Source: Desulfovibrio sp. (GTDB taxonomy: Bacteria > Desulfobacterota > Desulfovibrionia > Desulfovibrionales > Desulfovibrionaceae). Taken from it: 13,253 bases of DNA. Shown piece by piece: positions 6,768 through 13,253 of the stretch (within the stretch, counting starts at the first letter, position 1; every line of letters begins with the position of its first letter). Position numbers and translations under genes: made by a program. The notes under the pieces are model-generated. The model did no database searches and was not told where the DNA came from. It was given only the letters and a program-made list of their open reading frames with translations. Location: NCBI GenBank assembly GCA_020217165.1, contig JAIWOE010000109.1, forward strand, positions 1 to 13,253. Direction: 5' to 3'.

Positions 6768-7340
6768 TTACGGGCGCTTGGCGCGTTTGGCGATTTTGCG
6801 CTCGTACATGCCGCGCTTGAGCCGGCCGACTTTGTCGATGAGCAGGGTGCCCTGAAGGTGGTCAATTTCATGCTGCAGGCACACGGCCAACAAGCCGTCG
6901 GCCTCGATACACACCTCGTTGCCCTGCAGGTCCTGGCCGCGCACGCGCACGATTTCGGCGCGCTCCACCGTGGCCCGGAACTGGGGTAGGGAGAGACAGC
7001 CTTCCTCGCTGTCGATGCAGCCCTGGGCCTGCTCAATGACCGGGTTGACCAGGGTGATGAGCTGTTCGCGCTTGTCCGGACCGGACACATCCACCACGAT
7101 CATGCGGATGGAGTGGCCGATTTGCGGCGCCGCCAAGCCAATGCCTTGGCTGGCGTACATAGTGGTGGCCATGTCCCGCGCCAGGGCCATGATGTCCTCG
7201 GTCACGGCCTCCACGGTGGTGCATTCCCCGCCCAGCACCGGGTCAGGCCAGGTGCACAAGGGAAGGACGTTGCCGCCAAGAGGTCGCTCCAAGGTTGGCT
7301 CCAAAGTCTGTTCAGTGTCCATGTCTGCCACAGTAACCAT
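6768..7340 (-). CDS. def: Peptide deformylase
   Basis: Metalloenzyme that removes the formyl group from the N-terminus of new proteins. The three signature motifs are present (numbering from the ATG at 7340, 190 residues): GIGLAAPQ (66-73), EEGCLSLP with metal ligand Cys115, and QHEIDHLQG with ligands His157 and His161 and catalytic Glu158. The fold normally begins near LCTWPDPVL, so about 25 extra residues precede the core. Possible starts are ATG 7340, ATG 7322, and a TTG at 7358; none has a strong ribosome site, and I prefer 7340. The C-terminus is very basic (KRGMYERKIAKRAKRP), which may aid ribosome binding, as the C-terminal helix does in E. coli (inference). It lies 37 bases after aspS and 18 before fmt. 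Confidence 0.95.
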   Translation of the reverse strand: MVTVADMDTEQTLEPTLERPLGGNVLPLCTWPDPVLGGECTTVEAVTEDIMALARDMATTMYASQGIGLAAPQIGHSIRMIVVDVSGPDKREQLITLVNPVIEQAQGCIDSEEGCLSLPQFRATVERAEIVRVRGQDLQGNEVCIEADGLLAVCLQHEIDHLQGTLLIDKVGRLKRGMYERKIAKRAKRP

Positions 7341-7377
7341 GCTTCCCAAAGGAGGCAACCCGCAGGATGGATGTACC

Positions 7378-9219
7378 TTAGGCCTTGGCGCTTTCGCGCA
7401 GTTTGAGTCCCAGGTCCCGCAACTGCCGGGCAGATACGGCCGAGGGCGCCTCGGTCATGGGGCAGGAGCCCTTCTGCGTCTTGGGGAAGGCAATGACGTC
7501 CCGGATGGACGTCGCCTTGCACAGGAGCATCACAATGCGGTCAAATCCAAAGGCGATGCCGCCATGGGGGGGGGCGCCATAGTCCAGGGCCTCCAGCAGG
7601 AAGCCGAATTCCGCCTCGGCCTGCTCCTTGCTGAAGCCCAGGGCCGTGAACATGGCCTCCTGCATGGGCCGCGTGTGGTTGCGAATGGAGCCGCCGCCGA
7701 TCTCGTAGCCGTTGAGGACCATGTCATAGGCGCGGGCCTTGGCCGGTGCCGGGTCCGCGGCCATGGTGGCGGCATAGGCATCCTGCACGGAGGTGAAGGG
7801 ATGATGCCGGGCCACCCAACGCTTGTCATCGGGATCGAACTCAAAGAGGGGGAAGTCCGTGACCCAGGTGAAGGCAAAGGCCTCGGCATCGATGAGCCCG
7901 AGCATCTCGCCCAGCCGGTTGCGCAACTGGCCTAGGGCGGTGTTGACCATTTCTGCATCCCCGGCCTGGAAGAACACCAGGTCGCCCACCTGCATGTTCA
8001 GGGCGGCAGCCAGGCCTGCGCGTTCTTCGTCGGAAAGGAACTTGGCAAATGGCGACTGCCACTCGTTCTCCCGCACCTTGATCCAGGCCAGCCCCTTGGC
8101 GCCGTAAATCTTGACAAATTCAGTCAGATCGTCAATTTCCTTGCGGGTCATGGATTCGCCGCCAGGCACGCGCAGGCCCTTCACCAGGGCTGCCTGGGCA
8201 AAGACCTTGAATTGCGAGCCGCGCACCACGTGGGTCACGTCGGTCAGGGGCAGGTCAAAGCGCAGGTCCGGCTTGTCCAGGCCATATTTGTCCATGGCTT
8301 CGTCGTAGGTCATGCGCGGCATGGGCAGGGGAATGTCAATGCCCAGGGTCTGTTTGAAGACGGAGGCCATGAGCCCCTCGGCCATGGCCATGACCGTTTC
8401 CTCGGTGGCAAAGCTCATTTCGATGTCGATTTGCGTAAACTCGGGCTGGCGGTCGGCGCGCAAGTCTTCGTCGCGAAAGCATTTGACGATCTGGAAATAG
8501 CGGTCCATGCCGGCCATCATCAGCAGCTGCTTGAACAGTTGGGGGGATTGCGGCAAGGCGAAGAACTGGCCCTGGTTCAGGCGGGAAGGCACCAGGAAAT
8601 CCCGCGCCCCCTCGGGGGTGGACTTGGTGAGCACCGGGGTTTCGATTTCCAGAAACCCGTCACCGGCTAGATAGTCTCGCACGGCCTTGGCCGCGGCGGA
8701 ACGCAGCACCAGATTGCTGCCCACGGACGGACGGCGCAGGTCCAGGTAGCGATGCTGCAGGCGCAGGGCATCGGCCACCTCCACGCGGTCTTCGATGAGG
8801 AAAGGGGGGGTGCGGGACGTGTTCAGCAGCTTCCAGTCCGAGACCACCACCTCGATCTCGCCGGTCTCCAGATTGGGATTGACCATGCCCTCGGGCCGCA
8901 GCCGCACCGTGCCCCGGATGGCCAGCACATATTCCGTGCGCAGGATGTGCGCGCGCTCGTGGGCTTCGGGGGCGGTGTCCGGCTCAAAGACCACTTGGGT
9001 CAGGCCAAAGCGGTCCCGCAGGTCGATGAAAATCAACCCGCCATGGTCGCGGCGAAACTGCACCCAGCCCATGAGGGTGACGCTGTCGCCGGCATCGGCC
9101 TTGCGCAACGCATTGTTCTTGTGGGTGCGCACCCAGTCCCCAAGGGGCTGAATATGCTGGCGATGCTGTTCCTGGATGGAAGCCGGGCCGCTGGAAGGGG
9201 AAAGCTGCTGTTCGTCCAT
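7378..9219 (-). CDS. aspS: Aspartyl-tRNA synthetase, bacterial type, probably non-discriminating (Asp/Asn)
   Basis: Class II synthetase that charges tRNA with aspartate. It has 613 residues from the ATG at 9219. An OB-fold anticodon domain (about 48-150) includes GWVQFRRDHGGLIFIDLRDR. The catalytic domain has LRRPSVGSNLVLR (motif 1 region), motif 2 FRDEDLRADRQPEFTQID (248-265) and motif 3 GGIAFGFDR (553-561). The bacterial GAD insertion lies between them (about 300-440). His59 (RRDHGG) and Gly111 (RPEG) match the Pseudomonas-type enzyme that also charges tRNA-Asn, whereas E. coli has Leu and Lys there. An alternative ATG at 9237 overlaps the hisS stop as ATGA and adds 6 residues; GAGG at 9232-9235 precedes 9219 by 12 bases, so the start is not certain. 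It is tightly linked to hisS. Confidence 0.96.
   Translation of the reverse strand: MDEQQLSPSSGPASIQEQHRQHIQPLGDWVRTHKNNALRKADAGDSVTLMGWVQFRRDHGGLIFIDLRDRFGLTQVVFEPDTAPEAHERAHILRTEYVLAIRGTVRLRPEGMVNPNLETGEIEVVVSDWKLLNTSRTPPFLIEDRVEVADALRLQHRYLDLRRPSVGSNLVLRSAAAKAVRDYLAGDGFLEIETPVLTKSTPEGARDFLVPSRLNQGQFFALPQSPQLFKQLLMMAGMDRYFQIVKCFRDEDLRADRQPEFTQIDIEMSFATEETVMAMAEGLMASVFKQTLGIDIPLPMPRMTYDEAMDKYGLDKPDLRFDLPLTDVTHVVRGSQFKVFAQAALVKGLRVPGGESMTRKEIDDLTEFVKIYGAKGLAWIKVRENEWQSPFAKFLSDEERAGLAAALNMQVGDLVFFQAGDAEMVNTALGQLRNRLGEMLGLIDAEAFAFTWVTDFPLFEFDPDDKRWVARHHPFTSVQDAYAATMAADPAPAKARAYDMVLNGYEIGGGSIRNHTRPMQEAMFTALGFSKEQAEAEFGFLLEALDYGAPPHGGIAFGFDRIVMLLCKATSIRDVIAFPKTQKGSCPMTEAPSAVSARQLRDLGLKLRESAKA
7566..7574. 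repeat. Nine-base G/C homopolymer inside aspS
   Basis: Nine G on the plus strand (C on the coding strand) encode part of GAPPHGG, next to motif 3 of AspRS. The reading frame is intact across it. Confidence 0.8.
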
Positions 9220-9233
9220 GATGATAGGCCGCC

Positions 9234-10487
9234 TCATGCGGTAAGATACCGGGCTAGCGCCGGGATGTCGTCCAGGGAAAGGGGGGTCTGGGTGCCGTCG
9301 TCCAGATTCTTGCACTGCACCACGCGGGTGGCCCATTCGTCCGGTCCCAAAATGAGGGCGAACCGGGCCTGAATGCGGTTGGCGGCACGCATTTGGCTCT
9401 TGAAGCTCTTGCCGGGCTCGCCCATGTCGCCGGGCAGGCCCAGGTCACGCAGGTGGCACACCAGGGGAAAGGCCTGGGGCAACAGGCCGGCATCCGGCAG
9501 CACCATGCAGAACGCCGGCCGCGCCTTGACCGGGGCCTGGGCCAGCAGGGCCAGGCGTTCCATGCCGCAGGCAAAGCCAATGCCCGGCAGGTCCGGCCCG
9601 CCAAGCTGTTTGATGAGGCCATCATAGCGACCGCCGCCAGCCACGGCGGACTGGGCGCCGATATCACCGGAGACGACCTCAAAGGTGGTGCGGGTGTAAT
9701 AATCCAGCCCCCGCACCAGGCGATGGTTGACCACAGGTTCGATGCCGACCCCCCTGAGTAGGGCCAGCACCTGGGCAAAATGCTCCTGGCAGGCCGGGCA
9801 CCCGCAGTCAGCAATCCTTGGGGCCTCCTGCATGATGGCACGGCAGCCGGCGGCCTTGCAGTCAAGCAGGCGCAAGGGATTCTTGTGCCGGCGGCGGGCG
9901 CAATCCTCGCACAGGTCGGCGTCGTTGGTGCCGGCCAAAAAGGCCTGCAGGGCCTCCATGTATGCCGGACGGCACTGGGGACAGCCCAGGGAGTTAATCT
10001 CCAGGGCCAGCCCCGGCAGCTGCAGGGCTTGCAGAAAGCTCCACAGCATGGCGATGATTTCCGCATCCACCCAGGGAGCGTCCAGGCCCAGGCACTCCAC
10101 GTTGATCTGATGGAACTGCCGCATGCGGCCCTTCTGCGGGCGTTCGTAGCGGAACATGGGCCCGATGGTGAACAGTCGCGACACGGGTTCGCGGGTGTGC
10201 AGGCCGGATTCGATGAAGGCGCGCATGACCCCGGCCGTGGCCTCGGGTCGCAGGGTGAGGGAGCGGTCCTTGCGGTCGGCAAAGGTGTACATTTCCTTTT
10301 GGACCACGTCGGTCTCTTCGCCGATGGAGCGCTGGAACAGCTCGGTCCGTTCCAGAATGGGCGTGCGCAGCTCCTGGTAGCCGTGGCGGCCGAACACGGC
10401 GCGGGCCGTCTCTTCCAGGTGGCGGAACACGAGGCTTTCGGGCTCGAACAGGTCGGCGAACCCTTTGATCTTGGTCAATGGCTGCAT
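9234..10487 (-). CDS. hisS: Histidyl-tRNA synthetase
   Basis: Class II synthetase that charges tRNA-His. It has 417 residues from the ATG at 10487; a GTG at 10499 would add 4. It begins KIKGFADLFEPES, the usual HisRS start. Visible motifs: TLRPEATAGVMRAF, motif 2 RYERPQKGRMRQF (113-125), histidine motif LVRGLDYYTR (257-266), and motif AGGGRYDGL (283-291), then GIGFACGMERLALL. The C-terminal anticodon domain spans about 325-417. The insertion between residues 169 and 233 has nine cysteines (CPQC, CEDC, CKAAGC, CGCPAC), suggesting a zinc site; several lineages keep some of these. It lies 63 bases after the methyltransferase gene, with no clear promoter. Its stop overlaps or nearly touches aspS. 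Confidence 0.96.
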   Translation of the reverse strand: MQPLTKIKGFADLFEPESLVFRHLEETARAVFGRHGYQELRTPILERTELFQRSIGEETDVVQKEMYTFADRKDRSLTLRPEATAGVMRAFIESGLHTREPVSRLFTIGPMFRYERPQKGRMRQFHQINVECLGLDAPWVDAEIIAMLWSFLQALQLPGLALEINSLGCPQCRPAYMEALQAFLAGTNDADLCEDCARRRHKNPLRLLDCKAAGCRAIMQEAPRIADCGCPACQEHFAQVLALLRGVGIEPVVNHRLVRGLDYYTRTTFEVVSGDIGAQSAVAGGGRYDGLIKQLGGPDLPGIGFACGMERLALLAQAPVKARPAFCMVLPDAGLLPQAFPLVCHLRDLGLPGDMGEPGKSFKSQMRAANRIQARFALILGPDEWATRVVQCKNLDDGTQTPLSLDDIPALARYLTA

Positions 10488-10550
10488 GATGGAAACCACA
10501 GTGAAAAATTCAATGGAAGGCGACTTGCATAGCCCAGCTTGCCCGGCATG

Positions 10551-11378
10551 TCAAAAGCACGATGGCGTGCGGGTCAGGCAGGAAGGTTTGCCGGAAAAGG
10601 AAGCGCAGGAGGACGTGCGCAGGGGGGCGAGCTTGTCCTTGGCTAGTTGCACCAGGGGAGTCATGCCTGCGGCCGGAGCAAGGTCCAGGCGGATGACGTG
10701 CCAGGCGCCCACGGGGAGCAGGCAGGGCCAGTCGTTGAGCAGGCTCCAGGGTTTTCGCTCCACCCAGCTTTGGGGCGGGCCCAGCAGCATGGACCGCTGG
10801 GTGATGGCCCAGGGATGCGTGGTCACGGCGTTGCCGGCCTTCATGGCGGCGCGCTCCCTCGCCAGGGCGCGCAGGCGTCGCAGCACCGGCCAAAAGCAGC
10901 TGGTGTGTGCGGAGGGCGGAAAATACATCGCGCGCCTTCGGACCAGGGACACCGCGCCCGCCAGGGACCAGCGATTGCAAAAGGCAATGAGCGCCCCGCG
11001 GGAAGCCACACGCATGGCTTCGGCCAAGTGCTCCTGGGTGGGCGGGCAGCCCGTGAGCACCACGTATTCGAATTCGCGATCGGCAAAGGGCAGGTGGTCG
11101 AAGGCTGCCAGGTGCAGGTCCACGCGACTGCCCAGCCGGGCACGGGAGGCTGCCAGCAGAGCCGGGGAATGCTCCACGCCGGTCACGTCAAACCCGGCCT
11201 GCCAGAAGACATCCAGGAACTGGCCAATGCCGCAGCCGATTTGCAGCAGGCTGCGGCCGCGCCGGGGCCAGGCGGCCAGCATGCGCTCCAGCAGCCGCAG
11301 TTGGCGAGCGTGGAAAAACTGCCCCCGGGGGGATTCCAGCCACTGCTGGAGCGCAGATGCCGTGTCAGATCCAGTCAT
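10551..11378 (-). CDS. Class I SAM-dependent methyltransferase, substrate unknown
   Basis: Predicted cytoplasmic methyltransferase of 275 residues. SAM motif I is LLQIGCGIGQFL (44-55), followed by the acidic-strand motif VTGVEHSPALLAASRARLG and the motif after it, AAFDHLPFADREFEYVVL, the pattern of the Methyltransf_11 group. The second half has no features that name a substrate; it contains NRWSLAGAV, a basic helix (PVLRRLRALARERAAMKAG) and a hydrophobic segment near GAWHVIRLDLAP. The last 22 residues are rich in Ser and Cys and look unlike a normal domain end. The ATG at 11378 is 30 bases after the ilvD stop; the ribosome site is weak. Co-transcription with ilvD and hisS is likely, but that does not reveal its target. 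Confidence 0.82.
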   Translation of the reverse strand: MTGSDTASALQQWLESPRGQFFHARQLRLLERMLAAWPRRGRSLLQIGCGIGQFLDVFWQAGFDVTGVEHSPALLAASRARLGSRVDLHLAAFDHLPFADREFEYVVLTGCPPTQEHLAEAMRVASRGALIAFCNRWSLAGAVSLVRRRAMYFPPSAHTSCFWPVLRRLRALARERAAMKAGNAVTTHPWAITQRSMLLGPPQSWVERKPWSLLNDWPCLLPVGAWHVIRLDLAPAAGMTPLVQLAKDKLAPLRTSSCASFSGKPSCLTRTPSCF

Positions 11379-11408
11379 GCCGTCTCGTGGGTACTGGCGT
11401 GGCGCCCG

Positions 11409-13076
11409 TCAGTCCAGCACTGCGCCGGTGGAGGCGGAAGAGACCCGCGCCCGGTAGCGACGCAAAAAGGGCGAGGTCAGGGGTTTCTCCACCGGGGTCC
11501 AGGCGGCCTTGCGGGCAGCCAGGGTGGCTTCGTCCACCAGCAGCTGGATGCTGCGGTTGGGCATGTCGATGCTGATCATGTCCCCTTCCTCCACCAGGGC
11601 AATGGGGCCGCCGGAGGCTGCTTCCGGGGAAACATGGCCGATGGCCGCACCCCGGGTGCCGCCGCTGAAGCGGCCGTCGGTCACCAGGGCCACCTGGCCA
11701 TCCAGGCCCATGCCGGCAATGGTGGACGTGGGGGTGAGCATCTCCCGCATGCCAGGGCCGCCGCGGGGGCCTTCGTAGCGGATGACCACCACGTCCCCGG
11801 GATTGATTGTGCCGCCCAGGATGGCCTGCACGCTGTCGTCCTCGCTGTCAAAGACCCGGGCCGGACCGGTATGCACGCGCATGCTTTCGGCCACGGCGCT
11901 CTGCTTCACGGCGCAGCCGTCGGGCGCCAGGGAGCCGTACAGGATGGCGATGCCGCCCTCGGGGGCGTAGGGCCTATCAATGGGGCGGATGACCTCGGGA
12001 TCCAGATTCTCGACCTTGAGGGCCGCCAGATTTTCGCCCACGGTCTTGCCGGTGCTGGTCAGGGCGTCCAGGTGGATGAGCCCCTGTTTGGACAGTTCCT
12101 TGATGACGGCTTGGATGCCGCCGGCGGCGTGGAGGTCCTGGATGTAATGCGGCCCGGCCGGGGAGAGTTTGCACAGGTTGGGCGTCTTGCGGCTCACGGT
12201 GTTGAAGACGTCCAGGGTCAGGGGCAGGCCGGCTTCGTGGAAGATGGCTGGCAGGTGCAGCACGGTGTTGGTGGAGCATCCCAGGGCCATGTCGCAGGCC
12301 ACGGCGTTGGCCACGGACCGTTCGGTCACGATGTCCCGGGGGCGGATGTTGCGGGAGAGCAATTCCATAACCAGCATGCCGGCCTGTTTGGCCAGGCGCA
12401 CGCGGGCGGCGGTGGTGGCGGGGGTGGTGCCGTTGCCGGGCAGGCCCAGGCCGATGGCCTCGGTAAGGCAGTTCATGGAGTTGGCCGTGAACATGCCGGA
12501 GCAGGAGCCGCAGCCGGGGCAGGCGCAGGCTTCCAGTTCTGCCAGCGCGTCCTCGTCCATCTGGCCGCGCTTGACCTTGCCCACGGCCTCGAACACGGTG
12601 ATGAGGTCTGCGGATTTTTTGTTCCGGGTGCTCCCGGCCAGCATGGGTCCGCCGCTGACCACAATGCTGGGCAGGTTCAGGCGCAGCATGGCCATGAGCA
12701 TGCCGGGCACGCTCTTGTCGCAATTGGGAATGAACACCAGGGCATCAAAGGGATGGGCCGTGGCCATGATCTCAATGGAATCCGCCGTCAGTTCGCGGCT
12801 GGCCAGGCTCATGCGCATGCCTTCGTGGTTCATGGCCAGGCCGTCGCAGACGGCGATGGTGGGGAACTCGATGGGCGTGCCGCCGGCCATGCGGATGCCG
12901 GCCTTCACGGCATTGGCAATGGTGTCCAGATGCAGATGGCCGGGCACGATTTCATTGGCGGCATTGACCACGCCCACCAGGGGGCGTTCCATTTCTTCCC
13001 GGGTCAGGCCCAGGGCGTGCAGCAGCGAACGGTGCGGCGCACGTTCCAGGCCTTTGGTCATGCGATGGCTGCGCAT
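11409..13076 (-). CDS. ilvD: Dihydroxy-acid dehydratase
   Basis: Iron-sulphur enzyme that dehydrates dihydroxy acids to the 2-keto acid precursors of valine, isoleucine and leucine. It has 555 residues, the usual size. Key segments: [11 protein letters not shown] (Asp78, metal), [12 protein letters not shown] with cluster ligand Cys119 and Lys121, [17 protein letters not shown] with Cys192, and [10 protein letters not shown] (467-476) with the catalytic Ser471. The site where [2Fe-2S] enzymes carry a third cysteine reads [11 protein letters not shown] here, so it resembles the E. coli oxygen-sensitive [4Fe-4S] type, suited to an anaerobe (inference). The ATG at 13076 has AAGGAG 5 bases upstream; nine more codons are open upstream but lie past that site. 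No leader peptide or attenuator is seen. Confidence 0.97.
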   Translation of the reverse strand: MRSHRMTKGLERAPHRSLLHALGLTREEMERPLVGVVNAANEIVPGHLHLDTIANAVKAGIRMAGGTPIEFPTIAVCDGLAMNHEGMRMSLASRELTADSIEIMATAHPFDALVFIPNCDKSVPGMLMAMLRLNLPSIVVSGGPMLAGSTRNKKSADLITVFEAVGKVKRGQMDEDALAELEACACPGCGSCSGMFTANSMNCLTEAIGLGLPGNGTTPATTAARVRLAKQAGMLVMELLSRNIRPRDIVTERSVANAVACDMALGCSTNTVLHLPAIFHEAGLPLTLDVFNTVSRKTPNLCKLSPAGPHYIQDLHAAGGIQAVIKELSKQGLIHLDALTSTGKTVGENLAALKVENLDPEVIRPIDRPYAPEGGIAILYGSLAPDGCAVKQSAVAESMRVHTGPARVFDSEDDSVQAILGGTINPGDVVVIRYEGPRGGPGMREMLTPTSTIAGMGLDGQVALVTDGRFSGGTRGAAIGHVSPEAASGGPIALVEEGDMISIDMPNRSIQLLVDEATLAARKAAWTPVEKPLTSPFLRRYRARVSSASTGAVLD

Positions 13077-13081
13077 GGGTG

Positions 13082-13087
13082 CTCCTT
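13082..13087 (-). promoter_or_regulatory. Shine-Dalgarno site of ilvD
   Basis: AAGGAG on the minus strand, 5 bases before the ATG at 13076. It is the strongest ribosome site on the minus strand of this window and rules out the longer open frame starting at 13103. Confidence 0.75.
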
Positions 13088-13099
13088 GCAAAAAGGGGG

Positions 13100-13253
13100 T
13101 CATGAATGGGCGCGCCGCACGGCCAGCCAGCTTCCCAGCAGCCCCACCCCGGAAAGGGTGAGCACCAGCAGGAGCATCTGCGAGAAGGGAAGATACCGGA
13201 ACTGGAAGAACAGCGGCGGAAAATTGAGGACGTTCTGCAACAACAACTGCACA
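13100..13253 (-). CDS. C-terminal end of a polytopic membrane protein, probably FtsX-like permease (truncated by the window)
   Basis: The minus-strand frame is open from the right edge to a TGA at 13100-13102, giving 50 codons. I translated it by hand. It contains [20 protein letters not shown], then a hydrophobic helix [20 protein letters not shown] and a short basic tail AVRRAHS. The [11 protein letters not shown] ending, a last transmembrane helix followed by a short basic cytoplasmic tail, resembles FtsX, the membrane partner of FtsE in cell division. Other membrane proteins could end this way, so the family call is tentative. The stop is 23 bases before the ilvD start and the gap holds the ilvD ribosome site, so the two are probably on one transcript. 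Confidence 0.5.
   Translation of the reverse strand, partial: VQLLLQNVLNFPPLFFQFRYLPFSQMLLLVLTLSGVGLLGSWLAVRRAHS

Noticed and set aside
5694..6989. A 431-codon plus-strand open frame opposite fmt and def
   Set aside because: The minus strand here encodes fmt and def with all catalytic motifs. High GC leaves antisense frames poor in stops; the translation is Gly/His/Gln-rich and matches no family I know.
1..13253. CRISPR arrays, insertion sequences, tRNA genes, phage or defence genes
   Set aside because: No regularly spaced repeats, transposase or integrase motifs, or tRNA-like folds were seen; the genes are housekeeping types with uniform composition.

Overview
The window is high-GC bacterial chromosome with dense, short-gapped genes. 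The protein families and gene order suggest a Deltaproteobacterium (Desulfobacterota), most likely of the Desulfovibrio group. This rests on remembered protein similarity (for example the IlvD N-terminus and the DUF116 protein next to fmt), not on a search. No mobile elements, CRISPR arrays, tRNA or rRNA genes were seen.

Positions 1-3456, plus strand: a Mla-type phospholipid transport operon. It has a 5'-truncated MlaE permease, the MlaF ATPase, an MCE-domain protein (MlaD) with a long helical tail, an ABC-transport auxiliary lipoprotein, and a small DUF1992 (DnaJ-homologue C28-like) protein. Genes 3 to 5 overlap by a few bases, which suggests translational coupling. The operon probably moves lipids between the inner and outer membrane.

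Positions 3472-13253, minus strand, read from high to low coordinate: the C-terminal end of an FtsX-like membrane protein, ilvD, an unassigned SAM methyltransferase, hisS, aspS, def, fmt, a DUF116 membrane protein with many cysteines, and rsmB. All lie on one strand with gaps from a 4-base overlap to 111 bases, so they could be one long transcript. Five of the genes act in translation: two tRNA synthetases, formylation of initiator tRNA, deformylation of nascent protein, and 16S rRNA m5C modification. ilvD (branched-chain amino acid synthesis), the methyltransferase and the DUF116 protein are the less obvious members.

The two groups converge at 3456/3472 with only 15 bases between stops. I found no clearly novel system. 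The best leads are the DUF116 putative metal-binding membrane protein inside the translation cluster, the non-discriminating residue signature in AspRS, the cysteine-rich insertion in HisRS, and the orphan methyltransferase with an odd C-terminus.
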